36,178 nt of DNA from GCA-2687515 sp002687515 (GCA_030745835.1 JASLNU010000127.1:1-36178), one strand, 5' to 3'; shown: positions 8,666 through 16,752, counted from the stretch's first letter. The notes: a model not told the origin generated them from the sequence alone. Made by a program: numbers and translations.

Positions 8666-8786
8666 TTTCCGCCGTATCGGTTTCGGGCTTGCAAACAAGA
8701 CTAAGGTAACATATATGTTACTATAATATATGATCGAAATCAGGGAATATGTTGGTGTCGATAACCGCAGCCAATATGGTGACCAG
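8666..8786. promoter_or_regulatory. Orphan palindrome with promoter-like -10
   Basis: After moaB lies a perfect 16-bp palindrome, GTAACATATATGTTAC (8706-8721), immediately followed by TATAAT (8722-8727), a perfect -10 hexamer. I see no good -35 at 17 bp. A short open frame starts at ATG 8749 with AGGGA just before it and runs straight into the miniature element at 8787. This may be the promoter and first codons of a gene that the element interrupted or replaced, or an AT-rich spacer. It does not precede any intact gene. Confidence 0.4.
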
Positions 8787-9049
8787 TACGCCCCAGCGTA
8801 ATTCCTGCCCCCCTACGATCGCTTTTCCCGTTTCCTCGGTAGGAGGGAGGGCGCAGGCGATGCGACCCCATCGGCAAGCCCTTTCGACACCCCGAGGGGA
8901 CGGGAAAAGCGACCCGGAGGGCGGCCTTCCGAGGCCCCCGGACATCGTTGCGCGGGTCTTGTGATGCTCCAGCATCACGGCGTCCCACGCGCCTCGCCGG
9001 ATAACCTCGGAAGGCCGTCGTAGGGGGTCGGGAATTACGCCGGGGCGTA
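8787..9049. mobile_element. MITE-like non-autonomous element, copy 1
   Basis: A 263-bp element with 32-bp terminal inverted repeats (left from 8787, right ending 9049) that differ at three positions; both begin TACGCCCC. It is flanked by CCAG (8783-8786) and CTAG (9050-9053), consistent with a 4-bp target duplication in which one copy has mutated. No transposase is encoded. Internal inverted repeats are dense: GCTTTTCCCGT near 8820 with ACGGGAAAAGC near 8900, GGCCTTCCGAGG with CCTCGGAAGGCC, and TGATGCTCCAGCATCA near 8961-8976. The same sequence appears inverted from 35947. It sits between the convergent moaB and gpmI genes; its gpmI-side end touches the gpmI stop codon. Confidence 0.88.
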
Positions 9050-10645
9050 CTAGGCGGGCGCATGCTTTTGCCAGCCCGGATGCGCCCGATCCGCCGCCGC
9101 CATCAGCGAACGGCCGCTCATTTCCGGCGGTTGCGGCAAATTCATAAGCTGCAGGATGGTCGGCGAGACATCGGCCAGCAAGCCACTCGACAGCCCGTTT
9201 ACGCCGGCCGGCGGATTGACCAGCATCACCGGCACCGGAGACAGGGTATGGGCGGTGTGCGGCTGATCGTTATCGGTATCCAGCATGCGTTCCGCATTGC
9301 CGTGGTCGGCGGTGACGAGCATGGCGCCGCCGCTTTGCCGCAGCACCGTCTCCAGGCGCCCGAGGCAGGCATCGACGGTTTCGGCGGCGCGCACCGCGGC
9401 ATCGAAGATGCCCGTATGCCCAACCATGTCGCCGTTGGCATAATTGACGACGATCAGATCATATTTGCGCGCCTGGATGGCCTCGACCAGCTTGTCGGTA
9501 ACTTCGATCGCCGACATTTCCGGTTGCAGATCGTAGGTGGCGACCTTCGGCGACGGCACCAGGATTCGTTCCTCGCCGGGAAACACATCCTCCGCGCCGC
9601 CGTTCAGGAAAAAGGTTACATGCGCGTATTTTTCGGTTTCGGCGATGCGCAACTGGCTGAGCCCGGCGTCCGAAACCACCTGGCCGAGGATATTTTTTAG
9701 TGGCCGCTGTGGAAAAAGGGCCGTCATATGCCGGTTCAGGGCGCCGGAATATTCGGTCATGCCGGTGCGCGCCGCAAACGAAATGGCGCGCCGGCGGTCG
9801 AAGCCGTCGAAGTCGGGCTCGACCAGCGCCGACAATACCTCGCGCGCCCGGTCGGCGCGGAAATTGAACATCAGCAGGCCATCGCCGTCCGCCATGCCGG
9901 CATAGCCGCCGATCACCCAGGGTTCGACGAATTCGTCCATGACATTGCTCTCATAACTTTGCCGGATGGCGGCGGCGGCGCTGTCCGCTGTTTGCCCCTC
10001 GCCGTCGGCGAGTGCCCGGTAGGCGCGCTCGATCCGGTCCCAGTTATTATCGCGGTCCATGGCGTAATAGCGGCCGCTGACCGTCGCCAATTCGAAGCCG
10101 GCCAGGGATGCGGTCGCGGCGGCGATGTCTTCGACGAATCCCAGCGCGCTCGACGGCGGCACGTCGCGGCCGTCCAGAAAAGCATGCAGGCGCGTTTCGA
10201 TGCCGGCCGCGTCCAGATACCCGGCGAGGGCGATCAGGTGCGCCTGGTGCGAATGGACGCCGCCCGGGGACGCCAGGCCGATGATATGGCAGACGCCGCC
10301 GCTGGCGCGAAGCGCGTCGATTAATCCCAAAAGAGCGGGATTTTCGCCGATGCTGCCGTCGGCGATTGCGGCGTCGATGAGGGGCAGGTCCTGGATCACA
10401 ACGCGGCCGGCGCCGATATTCATATGGCCGACCTCGGAATTGCCCATCTGGCCTTCGGGCAGGCCGACATCGAGCGACGATGCCTGCAGCCGCGCCCCCG
10501 GATAGGTTCGGCGCATGCGGTCCCAATTGGGGGTATGGCCGTTATGGATGGCGTTGTCCTCGCCGCCTTCGCGATCGCCCCAACCGTCCAGGATGCACAG
10601 CACCGTCGGCTTTGGTCTTGTCGGATTGGAAGCTTGCTTGCTCAT
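9050..10645 (-). CDS. gpmI: 2,3-bisphosphoglycerate-independent phosphoglycerate mutase
   Basis: Interconverts 3- and 2-phosphoglycerate in glycolysis and gluconeogenesis in the cytosol. It is a 531-residue alkaline-phosphatase-superfamily metalloenzyme of normal length. Metal and catalytic motifs are present: LDGWGDRE near residue 18, GNSEVGHMNIGAG with the nucleophilic Ser, FNFRADRARE, VNYANGDMVGHTG and TADHGNAERM. The stop codon TAG (9052-9050) is directly abutted by the miniature element, which contributes no coding sequence. It follows rlmH by 39 bp in the same direction and is probably the last gene of the rplU-to-gpmI run here. Confidence 0.97.
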   Translation of the reverse strand: MSKQASNPTRPKPTVLCILDGWGDREGGEDNAIHNGHTPNWDRMRRTYPGARLQASSLDVGLPEGQMGNSEVGHMNIGAGRVVIQDLPLIDAAIADGSIGENPALLGLIDALRASGGVCHIIGLASPGGVHSHQAHLIALAGYLDAAGIETRLHAFLDGRDVPPSSALGFVEDIAAATASLAGFELATVSGRYYAMDRDNNWDRIERAYRALADGEGQTADSAAAAIRQSYESNVMDEFVEPWVIGGYAGMADGDGLLMFNFRADRAREVLSALVEPDFDGFDRRRAISFAARTGMTEYSGALNRHMTALFPQRPLKNILGQVVSDAGLSQLRIAETEKYAHVTFFLNGGAEDVFPGEERILVPSPKVATYDLQPEMSAIEVTDKLVEAIQARKYDLIVVNYANGDMVGHTGIFDAAVRAAETVDACLGRLETVLRQSGGAMLVTADHGNAERMLDTDNDQPHTAHTLSPVPVMLVNPPAGVNGLSSGLLADVSPTILQLMNLPQPPEMSGRSLMAAADRAHPGWQKHAPA

Positions 10646-10684
10646 GGTTTTGGTCTTCTGGTCGGCTTTAAGCTCGGGCCTGCT

Positions 10685-11140
10685 CTAACGGTGATAGGGA
10701 TGGTTCGTCAAGATGCATTGCGCCCGGTAAAGCTGTTCGATCAGCATCACCCGGGCCAGCATGTGCGGCCAGGTCATCGGGCCGAGGGACAATTTGAAGC
10801 GGGCGCCGCCGAGAAGCTCCTGGGCAAGCCCATCGGCGCCGCCGATGACAAAGGCGAAATGCGACTGGCCGTCATTCATCCAGCGGCCCATCTGGCTCGC
10901 AAATTCCGTGCTGGACAGGGATTTGCCGGCTGGGTCGAGGGCGATGAGGAAGGCATCGCCGGGAACCGCGGCGGCCAGCAGTTCCGCTTCGCGCGCCATC
11001 ATCCGCGCCGCCGGCAGCTTCTTGCGCTCTTCCACTTCCTTGAGCTTCACCGGCCAGGTCAGCCGCCGCCGGTAGTCTTCCCATTGATTGGCGGCGGGAC
11101 CGGATTTCATGCGTCCCACCGCGGCGACCGTGATCTGCAT
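10685..11140 (-). CDS. rlmH: 23S rRNA pseudouridine-1915 N3-methyltransferase
   Basis: SPOUT-class methyltransferase that methylates pseudouridine 1915 in helix 69 of 23S rRNA on assembled 70S ribosomes. The 151 residues are typical. The knotted SAM-binding part shows LIALDPAGKSLSS, FVIGGADGL and LSLGPMTWPHMLARVMLIEQLYRA, and the conserved C-terminus ends NHPYHR. ATG 11140 begins MQITVAAVGRMKSGP, as in homologues. It lies 63 bp after the rsfS stop, the usual rsfS-rlmH neighbourhood. Confidence 0.97.
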   Translation of the reverse strand: MQITVAAVGRMKSGPAANQWEDYRRRLTWPVKLKEVEERKKLPAARMMAREAELLAAAVPGDAFLIALDPAGKSLSSTEFASQMGRWMNDGQSHFAFVIGGADGLAQELLGGARFKLSLGPMTWPHMLARVMLIEQLYRAQCILTNHPYHR

Positions 11141-11203
11141 CGCGTTTGTTCCCTAAGGGTTTCTCCGGCGGGCCGTGCCGCCGTCTGCCTGTCCCGGTCC
11201 GGT

Positions 11204-11542
11204 TCAAGTGCGCGCCGTCGATCCGGTGCGGGGAGCGGGATCCCGCCAAATTTTTTCAAGCTCGTAAAACTGCCGCACTTCGGGCCGGAATAAATGAACA
11301 ATCACATCGCCGGCATCGATTAAAACCCAGTCGCACTGGTTCAGCCCCTCGATTGCAACCGAGGCCAGGCCGGCGCCCTTCAAATTTTCCCGGAGATGTT
11401 CCGCCATGGTGGCGACATGCCGCCCGGAGGTTCCCGACGCAATGATCATGGCGTCGGCGAAATCGGTTTTACCCGCAAGGTCGATGACGTCGACGTCAAG
11501 CGCCTTATCGTCATCGAGAGACGCCTTAACCGCATCCAGCAA
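11204..11542 (-). CDS. rsfS: Ribosomal silencing factor RsfS
   Basis: Binds ribosomal protein uL14 and blocks subunit joining when nutrients are scarce. The core reads SLDDDKALDVDVIDLAGKT, ADAMIIASGTSGRHV, GLNQCDWVLIDAGDVIVHLF and RQFYELEKIW, all characteristic. The listed start is TTG 11542 (112 residues), the first standard start codon, but it has no Shine-Dalgarno. The frame stays open upstream and a strong AAGGAG at 11591-11596 stands nine bases before an in-frame ATC at 11581-11579, which would give 125 residues with the N-terminal YKSAPPSSKILLDAV stretch expected in homologues. The true start is therefore uncertain and may be a non-canonical ATC. Confidence 0.92.
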   Translation of the reverse strand: MLDAVKASLDDDKALDVDVIDLAGKTDFADAMIIASGTSGRHVATMAEHLRENLKGAGLASVAIEGLNQCDWVLIDAGDVIVHLFRPEVRQFYELEKIWRDPAPRTGSTART

Positions 11543-11590
11543 AATCTTGGAGGACGGCGGCGCCGATTTATAACGAACGATGGTGTATAT

Positions 11591-11596
11591 CTCCTT
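11591..11596 (-). promoter_or_regulatory. Strong Shine-Dalgarno upstream of rsfS
   Basis: The minus strand reads AAGGAG followed by ATATACACC and then ATC in the rsfS frame. The nine-base spacing is ideal for initiation at that ATC (11581-11579). No ATG, GTG or TTG in frame lies at a workable distance. This site decides between the TTG 11542 start and the longer form. Confidence 0.65.
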
Positions 11597-11648
11597 TCCG
11601 GTCTTGTTCAGTCCTAAACTACTCTATCCGACATATTCCGTTACGCAA

Positions 11649-12224
11649 TCAAGTCAACTTCGCCCTGATCTTGGTGGCCGAACTGGCATCCGGCGCGATG
11701 TGCAGGAACATCCACGCCGGCGCGTCCTTGCCGACCAGCCGTTTGGCGTGCAATTCCGGCACCCGCCTGCGTTCGAACCTGCGTGCCGCGCGCGATGCAA
11801 GCGCCCGCATAGAATAGGAAGGTCGTGGAAAAACCGCAATGGGAATGAGGCGGAAGATGCGCCGCCATTGCCGCCATTTATGGAACTGGATCAAATTGTC
11901 GGCGCCGATCAGGAACACGAAACGTTTGTCCGGATGGGCGCTTTTCAAGGCGCGCAACGTATCGGCGGTATATCTGGTGCCGTGCTCGCGCTCGAAATGG
12001 GAAACCGTGATGCGCGGGTCATCGGCGTGCGCTTCGGCCGACGCCGAGCGCGCCTCGTAGGACGCCATGCCGCTGGCCGGTTTCAAGGGGTTCTGCGGCG
12101 AAACCAGCCACCAAACCTGATCCAGGCCCAAACGGTCGAGCGCCGCCAGGCTGATATGCAGATGGCCCCGGTGCGCCGGATTGAACGATCCGCCCAACAG
12201 CCCGATGCGTTTACCTTCGTTCAC
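11649..12224 (-). CDS. nadD: Nicotinate-nucleotide adenylyltransferase
   Basis: Joins nicotinate mononucleotide and ATP to make deamido-NAD in cytosolic NAD synthesis. The 191 residues carry the nucleotidyltransferase motif GGSFNPAHRGHLHI (about 10-23), WWLVSPQNPLK for the substrate pocket, FLIGADNLIQFHKW, and the C-terminal SSATKIRAKL matching the ISSTxIR motif. The start is GTG 12224 with a weak ribosome site. It lies 26 bp after the proA stop and about 70-110 bp before rsfS. Confidence 0.96.
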   Translation of the reverse strand: MNEGKRIGLLGGSFNPAHRGHLHISLAALDRLGLDQVWWLVSPQNPLKPASGMASYEARSASAEAHADDPRITVSHFEREHGTRYTADTLRALKSAHPDKRFVFLIGADNLIQFHKWRQWRRIFRLIPIAVFPRPSYSMRALASRAARRFERRRVPELHAKRLVGKDAPAWMFLHIAPDASSATKIRAKLT

Positions 12225-12250
12225 CGGAGATTCAACCTAAAGACCACGGT

Positions 12251-13534
12251 TCATGGCCTTATTTGGCCGCTGCCCCGAACCACATATTTGAACGTCGTCA
12301 ACTGTTCGACGCCGACCGGGCCGCGGGCGTGCATCTTGCCGGTCGATATTCCGATCTCGGCGCCCATGCCGAACTCGCCGCCATCGGCGAACTGGGTCGA
12401 CAGGTTATGCATGGCGATGGCGCTGTTGACGCCGCCCAGGAACTTTTCCGCGGTCTCGGCATCGTCGGTGACGATGGCGTCGGTATGCTCGGAACCATGG
12501 CTGTTGATGTGACGGACGGCCTCTTCGACACCATCAACCTGTTTCACGGCAATGATCGCATCAAGATATTCGGTATCCCAGTCGGCGTCCGATGCCTCGG
12601 CCACCCTGCCATCCAGCTTTCGCGTTTCGGCATCGCCCCTGATTTCGCACCCGGCCTGGGTCAACGCATCCAGGATCACCGGCAAATGCGTTGCCGCGGC
12701 GCCCCGGTCGATCAACAGGGTTTCGGTGGCGCCGCAAATCGAGGTGCGGCGCATTTTGGCGTTGACCACGATGTCGCGCGCCATGTCGGGATCGGACTTG
12801 GCGTTGACATAGGTGTGGCAGATGCCTTCCAGATGCGCGAAGACCGGTACCTTGGCTTCGCTTTGCACGCGTTCGATCAGCGACTTGCCGCCGCGCGGCA
12901 CGATGACGTCGATAAAGTCGGTCATGGTCAGCATTTCACCGACGGCGGCGCGGTCGGTGGTCGGCACCATCTGTATCGATGCGGCCGGCAGGTTGGCCTG
13001 TTTCAAGCCTTCCTGCATGCAGGCCAGGATTGCCGACGAGGAATGAAAGCTTTCCGAACCGCCGCGCAGGATCGAGGCGTTGCCCGATTTCAGGCACAGG
13101 CTGCCGGCGTCGGCGGTCACGTTGGGGCGCGATTCATAGATGATGCCGATCACCCCCAACGGCACCCGCACGCGCGAGATATCAAGCCCGCTGGGCTGTT
13201 GCCATTGGTCGATGACGGCGCCGACCGGATCGGGCAGCGCCGCGATCTGGTCGAGTCCGGCGGCCATGCCCTCGACGCGCTTGTCGTCAAGCGCCAGCCG
13301 GTCCAAGAGGGCCTCGCTGAGGCCCTTTTCCTCACCTACCTCGAGATCCCTTGCATTGGCTTCGACCAACGCGCCAGCGCGCCCGCGGAGCGCATTCGCG
13401 GCTTCGCCGAGGGCGCGGTTCTTGGCTTCCGCGGGCGCCGCGGCCAAGGCTCCGGCGGCCTCCTTGGCGGCGGCGCCGATGCCCTGCATCAAGGCGTGGA
13501 TATTTTGCGTTTCATCATTGCTTTGCGATGACAT
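12251..13534 (-). CDS. proA: Gamma-glutamyl phosphate reductase
   Basis: NADPH-dependent reduction of gamma-glutamyl phosphate to glutamate semialdehyde, the second step of proline synthesis. It is an aldehyde-dehydrogenase-fold enzyme of 427 residues, normal length. The catalytic Cys267 lies in RRTSICGATETLL. Other signatures include VPLGVIGIIYESRPNVT, ALCLKSGN-type sequence (LCLKSGNASILRGG) and the C-terminal RGPVGVEQLTTFKYVVRG. ATG 13534 is chosen over an upstream TTG (13567) because only the ATG has a GGGGA-like ribosome site and a homologous N-terminus. It is 45 bp after proB and should share its transcript. Confidence 0.97.
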   Translation of the reverse strand: MSSQSNDETQNIHALMQGIGAAAKEAAGALAAAPAEAKNRALGEAANALRGRAGALVEANARDLEVGEEKGLSEALLDRLALDDKRVEGMAAGLDQIAALPDPVGAVIDQWQQPSGLDISRVRVPLGVIGIIYESRPNVTADAGSLCLKSGNASILRGGSESFHSSSAILACMQEGLKQANLPAASIQMVPTTDRAAVGEMLTMTDFIDVIVPRGGKSLIERVQSEAKVPVFAHLEGICHTYVNAKSDPDMARDIVVNAKMRRTSICGATETLLIDRGAAATHLPVILDALTQAGCEIRGDAETRKLDGRVAEASDADWDTEYLDAIIAVKQVDGVEEAVRHINSHGSEHTDAIVTDDAETAEKFLGGVNSAIAMHNLSTQFADGGEFGMGAEIGISTGKMHARGPVGVEQLTTFKYVVRGSGQIRP

Positions 13535-13579
13535 GTCGTTTCCCCGGTCCTGCTCTAAAATTTCCAAATTGGTCCGGTC

Positions 13580-14698
13580 TCAAAGGATCGCCAAATCGTC
13601 CCGATGAATCATCTCGTCCCGGCCACGGTAACCGAGAAGGGCTTCGATTTCATCCGTTTTGTGTCCCATGATACGGCGCGCGTCGTCGGCCGAATAGGCG
13701 ACAAGGCCACGCCCAAGCTCGGCGCCGTCCGGTGTTTTGACGGCGACCGCATCGCCGCGCTCAAACGATCCCTCGACGGAGGCGACGCCGGCCGGCAAAA
13801 GACTGCGGCCGCCGACCAACGCCTTGGCGGCGCCGTCATCGACGATCAACGCGCCGACCGGCTGCAGCGTACCCGCGATCCAGCTCTTGCGCGCCGTGTG
13901 CGGGCTCGCCTGGGGTACGAACCAGGTGCCGTGACCGGCTTCTTCGAGAACGCTCAAGGGGCTTTCGATACGCCCGTCGGCGATCACCATGTGGCAGCCG
14001 GCGCCCATGCAGGCCCGGGCAGCGGCCAGCTTGGTGATCATGCCGCCCGACGAATCGCTGGAGTTCGAGGTGCCCGCCATGGCGTCGATTTCGGCTGTTA
14101 TCTCGGTGATCTCGGGCACCAGCACGGCGTCCGCATGGCGCCCCGGATCGGCCGTGTAGAAGCCGTCGATGTCGGACAAAAGGATGAGCAGGTCGGCGCT
14201 GACCATGGCGGCGACGCGGGCCGCCAGGCGGTCGTTGTCGCCGAAGCGAATCTCGTCGGTGGCCACCGTGTCGTTTTCGTTGATCAGCGGCACCGCGCCG
14301 ACGCCCAACAGGGTCATCAGGGTCGAACGGGCGTTCAAGTAACGCCGCCGGTCCTCGCTATCGGCGAGGGTCAAGAGGATCTGCGCCACCGTCAGCTGAT
14401 GTTCGCCGAGCCGTTCCTGATAGGCGTGCGCCAGCCGCACCATGCCGGCCGCCGCCGCCGCCTGCTTTTCTTCCAATTTCAGGCCGCCGCTCTTCAAGCC
14501 GAGGTAGCGCCGCCCCAGCGCCACCGCGCCGGACGATACCAGGATCACGTCCTGGCCGCGCCTCCGGAACCCGGCGATATCCCTGGCCAGCGAGCCGAGC
14601 CAGCTTGAATGCAGGGTACCGTCGGTATCCACCAACAGGGCGGAACCGACCTTGACCACCACCCGCTTGGCGCCGGCGATATCATGGGTTCCGGTCAT
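13580..14698 (-). CDS. proB: Glutamate 5-kinase
   Basis: Phosphorylates the gamma-carboxyl of glutamate, the first and usually proline-inhibited step of proline synthesis. It has 372 residues. An amino-acid-kinase domain spans about 1-265 (VVVKVGSALLV, VILVSSGAVALG, VPLINENDTV, FGDNDRLAARVA, LSDIDGFYTADP, GGMITKLAAA). A C-terminal PUA domain spans about 285-360. ATG 14698 overlaps the obgE stop by four bases (14695-14698, ATGA), which fixes this start; the open frame extends upstream only as an antisense-like, Arg-rich shadow of obgE. Confidence 0.97.
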   Translation of the reverse strand: MTGTHDIAGAKRVVVKVGSALLVDTDGTLHSSWLGSLARDIAGFRRRGQDVILVSSGAVALGRRYLGLKSGGLKLEEKQAAAAAGMVRLAHAYQERLGEHQLTVAQILLTLADSEDRRRYLNARSTLMTLLGVGAVPLINENDTVATDEIRFGDNDRLAARVAAMVSADLLILLSDIDGFYTADPGRHADAVLVPEITEITAEIDAMAGTSNSSDSSGGMITKLAAARACMGAGCHMVIADGRIESPLSVLEEAGHGTWFVPQASPHTARKSWIAGTLQPVGALIVDDGAAKALVGGRSLLPAGVASVEGSFERGDAVAVKTPDGAELGRGLVAYSADDARRIMGHKTDEIEALLGYRGRDEMIHRDDLAIL

Positions 14699-15729
14699 GG
14701 CGCAAAAACAGCGGGTTCCGCCGCCTCTTTTTTGGCCTCGCTGATCATCCGCGCCGCCCGGCGCAAGACGTCGGTAACGCCGGTGCCGGCGACGCCGGAC
14801 ATGGCCGGGATATCGTTCTCCGGCACCGCGGCGGCCTCGGCCAGGCATTTCCTTTGCTCGGCAATCAGCTCGTCGCCGAGGGCATCGCATTTATTGAGGA
14901 CGATAATTTCGGCTTTCGCCGCCAGATCGGCGCCATAAGCCTCGAGCTCATGGCGCACGGTCAGATAGTCGGCGCCCGGATCGTTGACGGTGCCGTCGAC
15001 AAGATGCAGGAGCGCGCCGCAACGTTCCACATGGCCGAGAAACCGGTCGCCGAGCCCGGCGCCTTCATGGGCGCCCTCAATCAGGCCGGGAATATCGGCA
15101 AGCACGATTTCCGCGCCATCGACATAGCCGACGCCCAAATTGGGGTGCAGGGTGGTGAACGGGTAATCGCCGATCTTCGGCCGGGCCCGCGTGACGGCGG
15201 CCAGAAAGGTGGATTTACCGGCGTTGGGCAGGCCGATCAAGCCGGCATCGGCGATCAATTTGAGGCGCAGCCACAGCCATTTTTCCTCGCCGTCGAAGCC
15301 GGGGCTGGCGCGCCGCGGCGCCTGGTTGGTTGAAGATTTGTAATGGGCGTTGCCGAAGCCGCCGTCACCGCCCCGGGCGAGCACGATGGTCGCGCCTTCT
15401 TCGGTCAGATCGGCGATCAAGTGCTCCCGGTCTTCGTCGAAGATTTGGGTGCCGACCGGCAGCTTCAAGGTGACGCCTTGCCCGGCCTTGCCGGAGCGCA
15501 TCTTGCCCATGCCGTGATGGCCGCGCTCGCCCTTGAAATGCTGTTGGTAGCGGAAATCGATCAGGGTGTTCAGATTGGCGACGCATTCGACGATCACGTC
15601 GCCGCCGCGGCCGCCGTCGCCGCCGTCGGGGCCTCCGAATTCGACGTATTTTTCGCGGCGGAAGGCAACGCAGCCATTGCCGCCGTCGCCGCTTTTGACG
15701 AATATCTTCTGCTGATCCAGAAACTTCAT
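14695..15729 (-). CDS. obgE: Obg-family GTPase ObgE/CgtA
   Basis: Essential GTPase that binds the 50S subunit, helping late assembly and linking ribosome state to stress. It has 344 residues. The N-terminal glycine-rich Obg fold (about 1-158) shows KSGDGGNGCVAFRREKYV and GGDGGFGNAHYKSSTNQAP. The G domain follows with P-loop GLPNAGKST, switch II DIPGLIEGAHEGAGLG, and NKCD. The C-terminal tail is short, as in many alphaproteobacteria. ATG 15729 (MKFLDQQK) is preferred to a TTG three codons upstream. It is coupled to proB by overlap and separated from rpmA by an intrinsic terminator, so it may have its own promoter at 15730-15790. Confidence 0.97.
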   Translation of the reverse strand: MKFLDQQKIFVKSGDGGNGCVAFRREKYVEFGGPDGGDGGRGGDVIVECVANLNTLIDFRYQQHFKGERGHHGMGKMRSGKAGQGVTLKLPVGTQIFDEDREHLIADLTEEGATIVLARGGDGGFGNAHYKSSTNQAPRRASPGFDGEEKWLWLRLKLIADAGLIGLPNAGKSTFLAAVTRARPKIGDYPFTTLHPNLGVGYVDGAEIVLADIPGLIEGAHEGAGLGDRFLGHVERCGALLHLVDGTVNDPGADYLTVRHELEAYGADLAAKAEIIVLNKCDALGDELIAEQRKCLAEAAAVPENDIPAMSGVAGTGVTDVLRRAARMISEAKKEAAEPAVFAP

Positions 15730-15796
15730 GGGTATCAACCTATCGGTTCATTCCCTAACACAGGGTTAGTGCGGCCGGTTTTCACGAATACCTATC

Positions 15797-15824
15797 AAAA
15801 AAGGGGAATGGACGGCCATTCCCC
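15797..15824 (-). terminator. Intrinsic terminator after rpmA
   Basis: On the minus strand GGGGAATGG, loop CCGT, CCATTCCCC forms a perfect 9-bp stem followed by six T (15802-15797). It is about 40 bp beyond the rpmA stop and about 70 bp before the obgE start. It should end or attenuate the rplU-rpmA transcript ahead of obgE. Confidence 0.9.
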
Positions 15825-15865
15825 TTGATACGAGACCCAATCGGGTCCGGGATCGGCCGCAACCG

Positions 15866-16126
15866 TTATCCGGCGGCCGGCTCCACACTGACAAAGGTGC
15901 GCCCGGCGCCCTTTTTCCTGAAATTGACCTTGCCCTCGGTCAGCGCGAACAGGGTGTGGTCCTTGCCGATGCCGACATTTTCGCCGGGATGGAACTTGGT
16001 GCCGCGCTGGCGGACGATGATGTTGCCGGCCAGGACGCCCTGGCCGCCAGATTTCTTGACGCCGAGGCGCCGCCCGATGGTGTCGCGGCCGTTGCGCGAT
16101 GATCCGCCTGCTTTCTTATGGGCCAT
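15866..16126 (-). CDS. rpmA: 50S ribosomal protein L27
   Basis: Large-subunit protein whose N-terminal tail reaches the peptidyl-transferase centre. The 86 residues begin MAHKKAGGSSRNGRDTIGRRLG and contain GGQGVLAGNIIVRQRGTKFHPG and GKDHTLFAL, all highly conserved. There is no cleavable N-terminal extension of the Firmicutes type. It starts 25 bp after the rplU stop and is followed by an intrinsic terminator. Confidence 0.99.
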   Translation of the reverse strand: MAHKKAGGSSRNGRDTIGRRLGVKKSGGQGVLAGNIIVRQRGTKFHPGENVGIGKDHTLFALTEGKVNFRKKGAGRTFVSVEPAAG

Positions 16127-16151
16127 AACGGTCTCTCCTTATTCCTTGGTC

Positions 16152-16733
16152 TTAATCTTTCTTCTTCGAAGGCGCTTTCGCTTTTGCCGGCGCCTTGGAT
16201 TTCGCCGCCGATTTTGGTTTCGACGCGGCCTTTGCCTTGGCCGGAGCCTTGGTCTTGGCCGGGGCCTTGTCCTTGGCCGGGGCCTTGGCCGCCGCCTTTG
16301 GCTTCGCCGCGGCTTTTGGTTTCGCTGTCGCCGCCGATTTTGCCGCCTTCGGTTTCGCCGCCGGCTTTTTCTCTTCCGGTTCCTTGGCGGCCGGTTTGGC
16401 GGCCGGTTTCACGGCGCCCTTGCCATTGATATCGAGGACGCGCAGCACGGTCTGTGCCTGGCGGTGACCCTTGGTACGCTTATAGCCCTTGCGCTTCTTC
16501 TTCTTGAAGGCGACCACCTTGTCGGCGCGGCCTTGATCGAGAATCTCGCAATTGACCGCCGCCTTGGCGACCAGCGGGGCGCCGACCTCGGGCGCCTTGC
16601 CGTCCTCGCCAACCATCAGCACGTCTTCCAGCTTTACCTTGCCGCCGGCTTGCCCAAGCAATTTTTCGACGAGGATGACATCGCCGGGCGTAACGCGATA
16701 CTGTTTACCGCCGGTCTTTACGACTGCGTACAT
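16152..16733 (-). CDS. rplU: 50S ribosomal protein L21 with long basic tail
   Basis: 23S rRNA-binding large-subunit protein. Residues 1 to about 103 are a complete L21 (MYAVVKTGGKQYRV, GDVILVEKL, VVAFKKKKRKGYKRTKGHRQ). Residues about 104-193 are an added tail made almost only of Lys, Ala and Pro, with repeated KAPAK and KPKAA units, like histone H1 tails. Homologues are usually just over 100 residues; tails of this kind occur in some alphaproteobacteria, so I take it as real, because the reading frame is clean and codon use is like the core. A terminator-like hairpin lies 20 bp upstream of the start. Confidence 0.97.
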   Translation of the reverse strand: MYAVVKTGGKQYRVTPGDVILVEKLLGQAGGKVKLEDVLMVGEDGKAPEVGAPLVAKAAVNCEILDQGRADKVVAFKKKKRKGYKRTKGHRQAQTVLRVLDINGKGAVKPAAKPAAKEPEEKKPAAKPKAAKSAATAKPKAAAKPKAAAKAPAKDKAPAKTKAPAKAKAASKPKSAAKSKAPAKAKAPSKKKD

Positions 16734-16752
16734 TTGTTATTGCTTTCCGTCT

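Noticed and set aside
8721..8978. Minus-strand 85-codon open frame with a VIDTNIF stretch resembling a PIN-toxin N-terminus
   Set aside because: The stretch lies at the C-terminal end of a frame that runs through the miniature element, which is the wrong place for a PIN start, and no further PIN residues follow.
14699..14890. N-terminal extension of the proB frame
   Set aside because: It overlaps obgE in another frame, is Arg-rich shadow sequence, and ATG 14698 makes the usual ATGA overlap.
16152..16470. Repeats in the rplU tail as a possible CRISPR or tandem-repeat array
   Set aside because: The repeats are short, irregular and in frame with L21; they encode a Lys/Ala/Pro tail. No CRISPR-like array was seen anywhere in the window.
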